NCBI RefSeq assembly: GCF_039538765.1
Contig: NZ_BAABCJ010000001.1
Span: forward strand, 434,001-498,000
DNA from: Zhihengliuella alba
GTDB lineage: Bacteria; Actinomycetota; Actinomycetes; Actinomycetales; Micrococcaceae
Length of the DNA stretch: 64,000 nt
Direction: 5' to 3'
Each line of letters starts with the position of its first letter. The stretch's first letter is position 1. The notes under the pieces were generated by a model. The model made no database searches, had not been told where the DNA came from, and saw only the letters and a list, made by a program, of their open reading frames with translations. The translations under genes were made by a program, and so were the position numbers. Shown one piece after another: positions 50,516-63,941 of the stretch.

Positions 50516-51556
50516 GTGAGAAAACGTGAGACCGATCACCGGGCGGGCACGCCCCCACGCCGGGACGCGCAGGCCCTGCGGGCCGCGCAGCTGTACTACG
50601 TCCAGCACCTGACCATGGACTCGATCGCCCGGGACCTGGGGACGTCGCGCTCCACGGTCTCGCGGCTGCTCACCTACGCCCGGGACTCGGGCATGGTCAC
50701 CATCTCGATCACCGACCACCAGCTGCAGGGGCCGGAGACGGCGGCGGCGATCGCGCGGCTCTTCGACGTGCGCGCGCACGTGGTGCCCACCGACGGCGGG
50801 CTGGGCGAGTCGTCGATCCTCGACCGGGTGGCGCTGCATGCAGCGGACCTGGTGGGCCGTCTGGTGGACTCGGAGATGACCGTCGGCGTCGCCTGGGGGT
50901 CCACCGTGACCGCGCTGAGCAAGCACCTCAAGCGCAAGCCCACGCACGACGCGGTCTTCGTCCAGCTGAACGGCTCCGGGAACCCGCAGTCCTCCGGCAT
51001 CGGCTACGCCTCCGACATCATGCACCGGTTCGGAACGGCCTTCACCGCCCGGGTGGAGCAATTCCCCGTCCCCACGTTCTTCGATCATCCCGAGACGCGG
51101 GAGCTGATGTGGCAGGAGCGCTCGGTCCGCCGCGTGCTGGACCTGCATGCGCACATGGGGCTGGCCGTGTTCGGCCTGGGCACCATCGGCGCGGAGGTCC
51201 CCAGCCACGTCTACCGCGGCGGCTACCTCACGCCGTCCGATGTGCGCGAGCTGCGTCGGGAGGGCGTCGTCGGCGACATCGCCACCGTGTTCTACCGGTC
51301 CGACGGCGGCACGGCCGGGATCGATCTCAACCGCCGGTCCACGGGTCCCGCGCTGGAGCAGCTGCGCCAGGTGCCGCGCCGCGTCTGCGCCGTCGCCGGC
51401 AAATCCAAGGTCCCCGCACTCGCCGCGGCCCTCGCCGCCGGGTACATCACGGACCTCGTGGTCGACGAGGGCGCCGCGCGGCACCTGATCCGTTTCCACG
51501 AGCGGAACCAGGCACGGCGGTCGTCCGCCCCCGACGGCGGTAGGTTGGAGGCATGA
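50516..51556 (+). CDS. SorC-family (sugar-binding) transcriptional regulator
   Basis: The 346-residue product has an N-terminal helix-turn-helix (DAQALRAAQLYYVQHLTMDSIARDLGTSRSTVSRLL, about 15-60) and a C-terminal sugar-binding domain of the SorC type (about 75-335; SEMTVGVAWGSTVTALSKHL, LFDVRAHVVPTD). By position next to glpD it probably senses glycerol-3-phosphate or a related phosphate. The GTG at 50516 has GGGAAGGGAG upstream; an ATG at 50471 is possible but too close to the promoter. Its stop overlaps the next gene by four bases. Confidence 0.88.
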   Translation: MRKRETDHRAGTPPRRDAQALRAAQLYYVQHLTMDSIARDLGTSRSTVSRLLTYARDSGMVTISITDHQLQGPETAAAIARLFDVRAHVVPTDGGLGESSILDRVALHAADLVGRLVDSEMTVGVAWGSTVTALSKHLKRKPTHDAVFVQLNGSGNPQSSGIGYASDIMHRFGTAFTARVEQFPVPTFFDHPETRELMWQERSVRRVLDLHAHMGLAVFGLGTIGAEVPSHVYRGGYLTPSDVRELRREGVVGDIATVFYRSDGGTAGIDLNRRSTGPALEQLRQVPRRVCAVAGKSKVPALAAALAAGYITDLVVDEGAARHLIRFHERNQARRSSAPDGGRLEA

Positions 51557-52497
51557 GTCCCCGCCGCTCCCTGCTCAGCACCCACGAGCTGCACGGCGCC
51601 CGCGTCCGCTGCTGGACGTACCCGGGCCGCCCCGACGCCGCGGCGGCCACCGGCTCGCCTCCCGCCCCGTCCCGCGGGGTCGTCGTCGCGGTCCACGGCT
51701 TCCGCGGGGACCACCACGGCCTCACGCGTCTGATCGAGGCGCTGCCCGAGACGACCTTCGTCGTCCCCGACCTGCCGGGATTCGGCGCCTCGACGGAGCT
51801 GCCCGCGGACGCGCCGCACCGGCACGACATCGAGGGCTATGCGGCCGTGCTGTCCGCGCTGGTCGAGGATCTCGGGGTCGGTGCCGATGCGGTCCTCCTG
51901 GGCCACTCGTTCGGTTCGCTCGTGGCCGCGGCGCACGCCGCCGCGGCGCCGCACCGGTGGGCGGGTCTGATCCTGGTCAATCCGATCAGCGAGCCAGCGC
52001 TGGAGGGATCGGAGGCCGTCCTGTCGCGTCTGGCCCATCTCTTCTACCGCTGCGGCGCCGCGCTCCCGGCCCCGCTGGGCGAGCGACTGCTGCGCTGGCG
52101 GCTGGTGACCGACGTCATGAGCCTGACGATGACCAAGTCCCGGGACCGGGAGACCCGGCGGTACGTGCGGGACCAGCACCGGCGCTACTTCGGCGGCTTC
52201 ACCAGTCGCCGAGCCCTCCTCGAGGCCTTCGCCGCATCCATCTCCTGCACGGTGCGGGACGACGCTGCGGCGATCCCGGTGCCGACACTGCTCGTCGCCG
52301 GCGTCCTCGACGAACTGGGCAGCCCGGAGTCGCAGCGGGCCCTCTCCGCCCGCTTCCCCGACGCCCGCCTGCGCCTGATCGACGGGGTCGGGCATCTGAT
52401 CCACTACGAGGCGGCCGGGCCGGCAGCGCAGCTGGTCCGCGGGTTCCTCCGGGACCTGGCCGGTCGGGTCCAGGGGCGTGCCGTGGGCGGCTCCTGA
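51553..52497 (+). CDS. Alpha/beta hydrolase in the glycerol regulator operon
   Basis: The 314-residue product is an alpha/beta hydrolase: oxyanion VVAVHGFRGDHHGL, nucleophile elbow LLGHSFGSLVAAAHA, and catalytic histidine in GVGHLIHYEAAGPAA. Its ATG overlaps the regulator stop (ATGA), so it is co-translated with the regulator. Being in a glycerol module, it may release glycerol or a related alcohol from an ester, but this is inference. It has an insert of basic residues (about 195-215). Confidence 0.88.
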   Translation: MSPRRSLLSTHELHGARVRCWTYPGRPDAAAATGSPPAPSRGVVVAVHGFRGDHHGLTRLIEALPETTFVVPDLPGFGASTELPADAPHRHDIEGYAAVLSALVEDLGVGADAVLLGHSFGSLVAAAHAAAAPHRWAGLILVNPISEPALEGSEAVLSRLAHLFYRCGAALPAPLGERLLRWRLVTDVMSLTMTKSRDRETRRYVRDQHRRYFGGFTSRRALLEAFAASISCTVRDDAAAIPVPTLLVAGVLDELGSPESQRALSARFPDARLRLIDGVGHLIHYEAAGPAAQLVRGFLRDLAGRVQGRAVGGS

Positions 52498-52526
52498 CCC
52501 GGACCGTCGGGGCCCTCGGGCTCCCC

Positions 52527-52547
52527 GCCCCGCGTCCGCCGCGGGGC
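52527..52547. terminator. Terminator-like hairpin between hydrolase and priA
   Basis: A perfect 8-bp stem (52527-52534 with 52540-52547, five-base loop) sits in the 70-base gap between convergent genes. Confidence 0.5.
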
Positions 52548-52567
52548 CCTTCCCCGACCGGCACCGT

Positions 52568-54646
52568 TCAGAGCTGCGTGTCGCCGTCGACCCGCACATT
52601 GACCACGGGCTCCCGGTTGGCGGAGAACACGGCCTTGAGGTGTCTCAGCTGGCCGGTGACCGAGGGACCGTCCGCGTGCCGGAAGAAGAGCAGCCAGCGG
52701 TGCTTCACGGCGTCGTCGTCCTCGACGATGACGGGACCGACGCGGCGGACGGACTCCGGCAGGTCCAGACGGGACACGAATCGCTCGACCGCAGCCGAGG
52801 GCCCGGTGACGGCGGCGCTGCGGACGGCCGGCGGCAGCCCGAGCTCGCGCCGCTGCTGGAGCTCCCGCTCGGCGTAGCCCGGGGCGTCCCCGCGGACCAG
52901 GGCCCGGACCGGGTCCGAGTCCGCGGCGGTGACCACCACGACTCCCCCGTCCACGCTGGGACGGCCGAGGTGGGCCGCCGCCATCCAGCGGTGCAGGACC
53001 TCCTCCGCGGAGCGCAGCGAGTCCCTGGCCAGCATGCGGTCCCCGTCGAGCAGGAGGACGGCCGCGTAGCCCCCCTCCGCCACGGGCTCCGCCCCCGGCG
53101 TGGCGACCACCAGGGTCCCCGCCCCGGTGACGCTCTCGCGCGGGTTCGCCCCCGTGACCGACACGACCCGGGCCCGGGGGAACGCCCGCCCGAGCTCCTC
53201 GGCGGTGCGGTCCGCCCCGACGCTGGCCGCGCGCAGTCGCTGGGCCCCGCAGGCGAGGCAGGCCCAGCCGTGGGCGACGACGCCGCACCAGCGGCACTGC
53301 GGCGTCCCGCCCTGCTCCGAGAGGGCCAGCGGCCCGTTGCACTCCAGGCAGCGGGCGGCCTCGCGGCACCGCTCGCAGCGCAGCGCCGGGATGAACCCGG
53401 TGCGGGCGACCTGGACGAGCACGGGCCCTCGCTCGAGTCCGTCGTGGGCGGCCTGCCAGGCGGCACGGGGCAGCCGGGCGGCATGCAGCACCGGATCGCG
53501 TTCCGCCTGGTATGAGTCGGAGGTCGCGAGGACCCGCGGTGCGCTGCGGCGCAGCTCTCCCCGGGGCAGGGCGAGCTCGGCGGCCCACCCGGTGAGCACG
53601 AGCCGCTGCGCCTCGGGCGTGCGCGATGTGCCGGCGATCAGGAGCGCGGCCTCCTGCAGCTCGCTGCGCAGCAGGAGGACTTCGCGGGCGTGCTGGTAGG
53701 GGGCCCGCGGCTCGGCGTGTGACTGGTCGTGGTCCTCCCAGATGACGAGGAGGCCGACGTCCCGGACGGGCGCGAACGCGGCCGAGCGCGTGCCGACGGC
53801 GACGCGGACGCGTCCCCGGCTGAGCGCCAGGAACTGGCGGTAGCGCTCGGAGGCGCCGTCGTCGGCGGTCAACCGGGCATAGGCGCCCGCGCCCAGGTGC
53901 TCGTCGAGATGGCGGCAGAGCCGGTCGACGTCCCGCTGGTCGGGGACCACCACGACGGCGCCGCGGCCCGCCGCCCGCGCGGCGGCCACCGCCTCCGTCA
54001 CCGCGACGAGCCCGGTGCGCCAGCCGTGGGTCGGAGCGAGCGTCGCGACCGCGCGGGCGCGCTCGCCTCGGGCGACCGCCGCCAGGAAGTCGGCACCGCC
54101 GTCGTACCGGGCGAGGACCCCGTCCGCGTCGGGGGCGGGCGTCTGCGCGGGACTGGTTGCGTCAGCGCCGCCGGAGGGGCCTGGGGAGGGGCCGTCTGCA
54201 TCCGCCGCGGGGGCGGGCGGCAACGCCTCCTTCTCGACGCGCGCCGCCCGGGGCGGCACGGCCGCCCGGACCACGTCGGGGACGACGCCGGCGTAGCGCT
54301 CGGCCACCGCGCTGCACAGCTCCAGGACGTCGGGGGCGAGCACCGGCTCGGCCGAGACGACGCGCCGGAGCGGCTGCAGCTTCAGCCCCGGCTGGGCGGT
54401 GTCGGTCCGCTCGACGATGTAGCCGCTGAGCTCCTGCCCGCCGAACCGGGCGCGGATCCGGGCTCCGGGAACCGCCGCCGCGTCCAGTTCCGCCGGGACG
54501 AGGTAGTCGTAGAGCTGGTCCAGATGCGGTACCGCCGTCTCCAGCAGGACGCGGGCGATCGGATGCTCTGCCGCTGCCTTCGGTCCCCCGGGGGCCGGAC
54601 CGCTGACGTCGAAGCCCCTCAGGAGGGACGGCTGGGACGCGTCCAC
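52568..54646 (-). CDS. priA: Primosomal protein N' (PriA-like, without ATPase motifs)
   Basis: The 692-residue product has the PriA 3'-DNA-binding domain (ARVLLETAVPHLDQLYDYLVPAELD...GARIRARFGGQELSGYIVERTD) and the zinc-binding region (CERCREAARCLECNG, CRWCGVVAHGWACLACGAQR). The helicase motifs are degenerate: the Walker A site reads GWRTGL instead of GSGKT, and the DEEH box reads WEDHD. This is typical of the actinobacterial PriA form, which may be a scaffold for replication restart. It follows metK by 12 bases, the last gene of the operon. Confidence 0.9.
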   Translation of the reverse strand: MDASQPSLLRGFDVSGPAPGGPKAAAEHPIARVLLETAVPHLDQLYDYLVPAELDAAAVPGARIRARFGGQELSGYIVERTDTAQPGLKLQPLRRVVSAEPVLAPDVLELCSAVAERYAGVVPDVVRAAVPPRAARVEKEALPPAPAADADGPSPGPSGGADATSPAQTPAPDADGVLARYDGGADFLAAVARGERARAVATLAPTHGWRTGLVAVTEAVAAARAAGRGAVVVVPDQRDVDRLCRHLDEHLGAGAYARLTADDGASERYRQFLALSRGRVRVAVGTRSAAFAPVRDVGLLVIWEDHDQSHAEPRAPYQHAREVLLLRSELQEAALLIAGTSRTPEAQRLVLTGWAAELALPRGELRRSAPRVLATSDSYQAERDPVLHAARLPRAAWQAAHDGLERGPVLVQVARTGFIPALRCERCREAARCLECNGPLALSEQGGTPQCRWCGVVAHGWACLACGAQRLRAASVGADRTAEELGRAFPRARVVSVTGANPRESVTGAGTLVVATPGAEPVAEGGYAAVLLLDGDRMLARDSLRSAEEVLHRWMAAAHLGRPSVDGGVVVVTAADSDPVRALVRGDAPGYAERELQQRRELGLPPAVRSAAVTGPSAAVERFVSRLDLPESVRRVGPVIVEDDDAVKHRWLLFFRHADGPSVTGQLRHLKAVFSANREPVVNVRVDGDTQL

Positions 54647-54658
54647 TCTCGGGACGGC

Positions 54659-55867
<1,209 letters not shown>

Positions 55868-55871
55868 AACA

Positions 55872-57137
55872 TTACCGGTTACCCACCCTGACGATGGCGT
55901 CGACTACGGCCCGCGCGACGTCGTCCTTGGATCCGGCGGTGGGCACCGGCTCGGAGCCGTCCCGGAAGAGGATGGTCGCGTCGTTGGTGTCCTGGCCGAA
56001 GGTCCGGTCGACTCCCACCTCGTTGACGACGAGGAGCTCGCAGCCCTTGCGCTCGAGCTTGCGGCGCCCGTAGTCGAGGACGCTGGAGTCGCCGTCGCCG
56101 GTCTCCGCGGCGAAGCCGGCGATGATCGGCGGCAGGCCGGCCCCGTCCGGTCCCCCGGCCTCGCGTGCGGCGACGAGCTCGGCGAGGATGTCTGGATTGC
56201 GCACGAGTCGGATCGTCGGCGCGTCCCCGTCGTCGGTCTTCTTGATCTTGGCGTCCGTGTAGTCGGCGGGGCGGAAGTCCGCCACCGCCGCGGCCATGAC
56301 CAGGGCGTCCGCTCCCCGTGCGGCCTCGAGGACGGCATGCTGGAGCTCGAGGGCGCTGCCGGCCCGTGTGACCTCGACGCCCTCAGGCGCGGGCTCGTCC
56401 ATGTGGGCGGCGACGAAGCGGACGGCGGCGCCGGCCTCGAGCGCTGCCCGCGCGATCGCGATGCCCTGCTTGCCCGAGGAGCGGTTGCCCAGGAAGCGCA
56501 CGGGGTCGAGGGGCTCGCGCGTGCCACCGGCGGTGACCACGACCGTCCGGCCCTCGAGCTGCCGGGCCCCGGCGGGCACGGCCGAGGGGTCGTCGGTCGC
56601 CGAGCCGGCCAGCAGGCGCAGGGCGGCTGCGTGGATCGTCTCCGGCTCGGGAAGGCGGCCGGGTCCCGAGTCCTTGCCGGTCAGTCGGCCGGTGGCCGGG
56701 TCGAGCACCTGGATCCCCCGACGGCGGAGCGTCTCGACGTTGGCACGGGTGGCGGGATGCTCCCACATCTCGGTGTGCATGGCAGGCGCCATGAGCACCG
56801 GGGCGCGGGTGGCCAGCAGTGTGTTCGTGAGCAGGTCGCCGGCCATGCCGGCCGCGGCCTTCGCCAGGAGGTCGGCGGTCGCCGGGGCGACCACCACGGC
56901 ATCGGCGTGCTGGCCGAGACGGACGTGGTTGACGGCGTCGACGGCCTCGAACACGGTGTCGGTGACCGGGTTGCCGCTGAGCGCCTCCCAGGTGGGCCTG
57001 CCGACGAACTCGAGGGCCGCGGCGGTCGGGACGACGTCGACGTGGAACCCGTCCTCTTTAAACAGCCGCAGCAGCGAAGCGACCTTGTAGGCGGCAATGC
57101 CGCCGCCTACGCCGAGGACGATTCGCTGCTGCGTCAT
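55872..57137 (-). CDS. coaBC: Bifunctional phosphopantothenoylcysteine decarboxylase / synthase
   Basis: CoaBC catalyses two consecutive steps of coenzyme A synthesis. The 421-residue product has an N-terminal CoaC flavin domain (IVLGVGGGIAAYKVASLLRL, HADAVVVAPATADLLAKAAAG, then LMAPAMHTEMWEHP) and a C-terminal CoaB domain (LEGRTVVVTAGGTREPLDPVRFLGNRSSGKQGIAIA). The substrate-recognition motif has PAMH where the E. coli enzyme has PAMN. It lies between rpoZ and metK. Confidence 0.95.
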   Translation of the reverse strand: MTQQRIVLGVGGGIAAYKVASLLRLFKEDGFHVDVVPTAAALEFVGRPTWEALSGNPVTDTVFEAVDAVNHVRLGQHADAVVVAPATADLLAKAAAGMAGDLLTNTLLATRAPVLMAPAMHTEMWEHPATRANVETLRRRGIQVLDPATGRLTGKDSGPGRLPEPETIHAAALRLLAGSATDDPSAVPAGARQLEGRTVVVTAGGTREPLDPVRFLGNRSSGKQGIAIARAALEAGAAVRFVAAHMDEPAPEGVEVTRAGSALELQHAVLEAARGADALVMAAAVADFRPADYTDAKIKKTDDGDAPTIRLVRNPDILAELVAAREAGGPDGAGLPPIIAGFAAETGDGDSSVLDYGRRKLERKGCELLVVNEVGVDRTFGQDTNDATILFRDGSEPVPTAGSKDDVARAVVDAIVRVGNR

Positions 57138-57156
57138 GTGGTGGACCCGACGAAGG

Positions 57157-57420
57157 TCAGGCCGCGGACTCGTCCAGCGGCTTCACCTGGAGGACGCCGG
57201 AGTTGATCTCGCGCAGGGCGATGGAGAGCGGCTTCTCGTTCAGCTTGGTGTCGACGAGCGGGCCGACGTACTCGAACAGGCCCTCGTGCAGCTGGGCGTA
57301 GTAGGCGTTGATCTGACGGGCCCGCTTGGCAGCGTTGATGACCAGCGCGTACTTGGAGTCAGTGGTCTTCAGCAGGTCGTCGATCGGCGGGTTGATGACA
57401 CCCTCAAGGTTCGTGGACAC
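57157..57420 (-). CDS. rpoZ: RNA polymerase omega subunit
   Basis: Omega helps assemble RNA polymerase. The 87-residue product begins MSTNLEGVINPPIDDLLKTTDSKYALVINAAKRARQINAYY, the conserved omega N-terminus, and ends with an acidic tail. The start is GTG at 57420 with GGAGG upstream. It sits between gmk and coaBC in the common actinobacterial order. Confidence 0.96.
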   Translation of the reverse strand: MSTNLEGVINPPIDDLLKTTDSKYALVINAAKRARQINAYYAQLHEGLFEYVGPLVDTKLNEKPLSIALREINSGVLQVKPLDESAA

Positions 57421-57463
57421 GAAGCCTCCAGATTTCTGTAGAAAGTCGTTTCGGTGGAGTCGG

Positions 57464-58042
57464 CTAGACGTCGCGCGGAGCGAGTCCCATGTGGGAGACC
57501 AGCTCGTCGGCGGCGCGCTTGACGTCGTCGTTCACGATCGTGACGTCGAACTCCGGCTCGGCGGCAAGTTCCAGTTTAGCGGTTTCGAGGCGGCGCTGCT
57601 GTTCCTCGGCGGATTCCGTGCCGCGGCCCACGAGTCGGCGCACCAGTTCCTCCCACGACGGCGGGGCCAGGAAGACGAACTTCGCGTCCGGGAGCGTCTT
57701 CTTCACCTGCCGGGCGCCCTGCAGATCGATCTCCAGGAGGACGTGCCGTCCGGCTGCCGCGGCCTCGAGGACCTTGTCGCGGATGGTGCCGTAGCAGTTC
57801 TTGCCGTGGACGACCGCCCACTCGAGCATCTGGTCCGCCTGGACCAGCCGGTCGAACTCCTCGCGGGCGATGAAGTAGTAGTGGACGCCGTCCTGCTCCC
57901 CGGGGCGGGGGGCGCGGGTCGTCGCGGAGACGGAGAGCCAGACCTCGGGATAGTTCTCACGGATGTACGTGGAGACAGTGCCCTTCCCGACGGCGGTCGG
58001 TCCGGCGAGGACGGTGATCTGCGGGTGCTGCGACGCGGTCAT
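57464..58042 (-). CDS. gmk: Guanylate kinase
   Basis: Gmk converts GMP to GDP. The 192-residue product has the P-loop GPTAVGKGTVS, VSATTRAPRPGEQDGVHYYFIAREEF (GMP-binding), and LLEIDLQGARQVKK. The ATG at 58042 is chosen because AAAGG precedes it; an upstream extension to 58069 is weak. It follows mihF by 33 bases and precedes rpoZ. Confidence 0.97.
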   Translation of the reverse strand: MTASQHPQITVLAGPTAVGKGTVSTYIRENYPEVWLSVSATTRAPRPGEQDGVHYYFIAREEFDRLVQADQMLEWAVVHGKNCYGTIRDKVLEAAAAGRHVLLEIDLQGARQVKKTLPDAKFVFLAPPSWEELVRRLVGRGTESAEEQQRRLETAKLELAAEPEFDVTIVNDDVKRAADELVSHMGLAPRDV

Positions 58043-58075
58043 GGTGCCTTTCGTCTGGGCCCGCTTCACCGGGCC

Positions 58076-58390
58076 TCACTGGGAGAAGTGTTCGATCAGC
58101 GCCGCTTGCTGCTTGCGTCCGAGCCCGCGGACCCGGCGGTTGGGCGAGATGCCCAGCTTCTCCATCAGAGCCGTGGCCCTGACTTCGCCGATGCCGGGGA
58201 CGGCCTCCAGGAGGTCCGCCACACGCAGCCTCCCGACGGCCTCGTCGGTGGCGCCGAGCTCCAGAATCTCGCCGATGTCCATGGTGCCCTGCCGGAAGGC
58301 CTCCTTGATCTCGGCCCGGCGGCCCCGGGAACGCAGCGCCTTGGCGCGTGCATTGGCACGATCTTCATCGGACAACGATTTCAGAACCAT
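58076..58390 (-). CDS. mihF: Integration host factor, actinobacterial type (MihF)
   Basis: The 104-residue product begins MVLKSLSDEDRANARAKALRSRGRRAEIKE and ends GIGEVRATALMEKLGISPNRRVRGLGRKQQAALIEHF, the actinobacterial IHF family with a helix-two-turn-helix motif that bends DNA. It lies in the usual position before gmk. The ATG at 58390 has AAAGGGG upstream. It is unrelated in fold to the E. coli IHF. Confidence 0.95.
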   Translation of the reverse strand: MVLKSLSDEDRANARAKALRSRGRRAEIKEAFRQGTMDIGEILELGATDEAVGRLRVADLLEAVPGIGEVRATALMEKLGISPNRRVRGLGRKQQAALIEHFSQ

Positions 58391-58519
58391 GACACTGTAC
58401 CCCTTTGGCCGGCTCGATGGTTCGCCGAGGCGGCCCCGTTCGGCCGACCCCAGAACCTTCGGTGTGGCTCCGAACCTAGCGAACAGTCGGCTAAGAAGCA
58501 ACGGTGTTTGAGTGAACGT

Positions 58520-58556
58520 GGAGGATCCGACCAGCGGTGGCCAGGCCGGATCCTCC
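58520..58556 (-). terminator. Terminator of the pyr operon
   Basis: A perfect 10-bp stem (58520-58529 with 58547-58556) lies about 40 bases after the pyrF stop and before the mihF promoter region. Confidence 0.65.
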
Positions 58557-58598
58557 CCTGTCAGCCCGGCGTGCGGCGCCGGGCCGGCAACGGCGCGC

Positions 58599-59442
58599 TC
58601 AGGCCAGTCCGTCGCGGGCGCGCTCCGCCGCGGCCCGGAGCACGGACGCGTCCGGACCGGCGACGAGCAGTCCCCGGCTGCTGGTGGCGAGCACCTGCGG
58701 CCAGGCGCTGCCGAAGAGGCTGCGCAGGTCTTCCGCCGTTGCTCCCTGGGCACCGAATCCGGGGGCCAGGATCGGGGCTCCGGTCGTGCCGAGGTCGAGC
58801 CCGAGCAGGCCGAGCGCCTCCCCGACCGTGGCGCCCACGACGAGCCCGGTATGCCCCAGGGCCCCCTCGGCGCGCCCGCGGTCGGCGGCCGCAGCGTTCT
58901 CCGCACGGACGGCGTCGACGATGCCCTTGGCGACCGACCGGTCACCTCCGACGTGCTGGACCGAGGCGCCTTCCGGATTGGAGGTGAGTCCTAGCACGAA
59001 GACTCCCCGGCCGGTGGACTCGGCCAGTTCCAGCGCCGGGCGCAGGGACTCGAACCCCAGGTAGGGACTCAGCGTCACCGCATCGGCCGCGAGCGGCGAT
59101 CCGTCGCGGAGCCACGCGTCGGCATAGGCCGCCATCGTGGAGCCGATGTCCCCCCGCTTCGCGTCGGCGATGGTCAGGACGTCCGCTGCGCGGGCCGCCG
59201 CGAGCAGCTCCTCGAGCGCGGCGATCCCGGCGGAGCCGTGCCGCTCGAACAGCGCGACCTGCGGCTTGACGGCGGCGACGACGGGCGCGAAGCCCTCCAG
59301 CGCAGTCAGCGAGAAGGCGCGGAGTCCGTCGACGTCGTCGGCGAGTCCCCAGGAAGCGAGCAGTCCGGGGTGCGGGTCGATGCCGGCGCAGAGCTGGCCC
59401 CGCTCCCCCATCGCCGCGGCCAGGCGTCCGCCGAACGGTTCG

Positions 59443-59450
<8 letters not shown>
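58599..59450 (-). CDS. pyrF: Orotidine-5'-phosphate decarboxylase
   Basis: PyrF makes UMP, the last step of pyrimidine synthesis. The 283-residue product is the long class-II type with the catalytic DAKRGDIGSTM motif, VKPQVALFERHGSAG, and LAPGFGAQGATAEDL near the phosphate site. The GTG start overlaps the carB end by eight bases (59443-59450), so they are translated together. A terminator follows about 40 bases after its stop. Confidence 0.95.
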
Positions 59451-62759
<3,309 letters not shown>

Positions 62760-62760
<1 letters not shown>

Positions 62761-63941
62761 TAGTTGACTTCCTTGGTCTTGGTCTCGGCGTGGGCTGCCA
62801 TCACATCGATGAAGCGGTCGAACAGGTAGGCGGAGTCGTGCGGCCCGGCCGCCGCCTCGGGGTGGTACTGGACGGAGAACGCGGGGCGGTCCAGGCAGCG
62901 CAGCCCCTCCACGACGTCGTCGTTCAGGGACACGTGGCTGACCTCGACGCGGCCGAAGCGCTCCACGGGGGCCGTGACGACGCCCTCGGTGGGCGCGTCG
63001 ACGGCGAAGCCGTGGTTCTGGCTGGTGATCTCCACCCGGCCGGTGGTCTTGTCCATGACCGGCTGGTTGATGCCGCGATGCCCGAACCGCAGCTTGTACG
63101 TCCCGAAGCCGAGGGCACGGCCGAGGATCTGGTTGCCGAAGCAGATGCCGAAGAACGGCGTGCCCGCGTCGAGGACGTTGCGCAGCAGCTCCACCTGGAC
63201 GTCGGCGGTCGCCGGGTCGCCCGGTCCGTTGGACATGAACACGCCGTCCGGCTGGACGGCCATGATGTCCTCGACTGTGGACGCGGCGGGGAGGATGTGC
63301 ACGCGGACGCCGCGCTCGGCGAAGCGGAACGGGGTCATGCCCTTGATGCCCAGGTCGATCGCGGCGAGGGTGAACCGCGGCTCGCCCTCCCATCCGCAGG
63401 CGGACGGCTCGACGACGTACGCCTCGTCGACGCTGACCTCCTCGGCCAGCCGGGCGCCCTTCATCGAGGGCTGGCCCTGCACTTCGGCGATCAGCTCGGC
63501 CTCGGGGCGGCGGGCCGCGTCGCCGGCGAAGATGCCGCCCTTGAGCGAGCCGACACTGCGCAGGTGGCGGGTCAGGGCGCGCGTGTCGACGCCCTGGATG
63601 CCGACGATGCCCTGCTCGGCGAGCTCCTGGTCGAGCGGCTTCTCGCTGCGCCAGTTGGACGGGCGGCGGGCGGCGTCGCGGAGGATGTAGCCGGCGACCC
63701 AGATGCGGCGGGACTCGGCGTCCTCGCGGTTCATGCCGGTGTTGCCGATGTGCGGGGCGGTCTGGACGACCAGCTGGCGGGCGTAGGACGGATCCGTGAT
63801 GGTCTCCTGGTAGCCCGTCATGCCGGTCGCGAACACCGTCTCGCCGAGCGTGGTGCCGACGGCGCCGTACGAGCGGCCGCGGAAGACGCGGCCGTCTTCG
63901 AGCACCAGCAGTGCGGGCTCGGAGGTCTTCTGTGCAGTCAC
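62760..63941 (-). CDS. carA: Carbamoyl-phosphate synthase small chain
   Basis: CarA is the glutamine amidotransferase of carbamoyl-phosphate synthase. The 393-residue product has the N-terminal CPSase domain (LVLEDGRVFRGRSYGAVGTTLGETVFATGMTGYQETITDPSY) and the class I GATase site FFGICFGNQILG (nucleophile cysteine) with the HPE triad SVQYHPEAAAGPHDS. The GTG start overlaps the preceding gene's stop (GTGA at 63941-63938). Confidence 0.97.

Noticed and set aside
55868..57137. SAM riboswitch before metK
   Set aside because: metK follows coaBC by four bases, leaving no leader.
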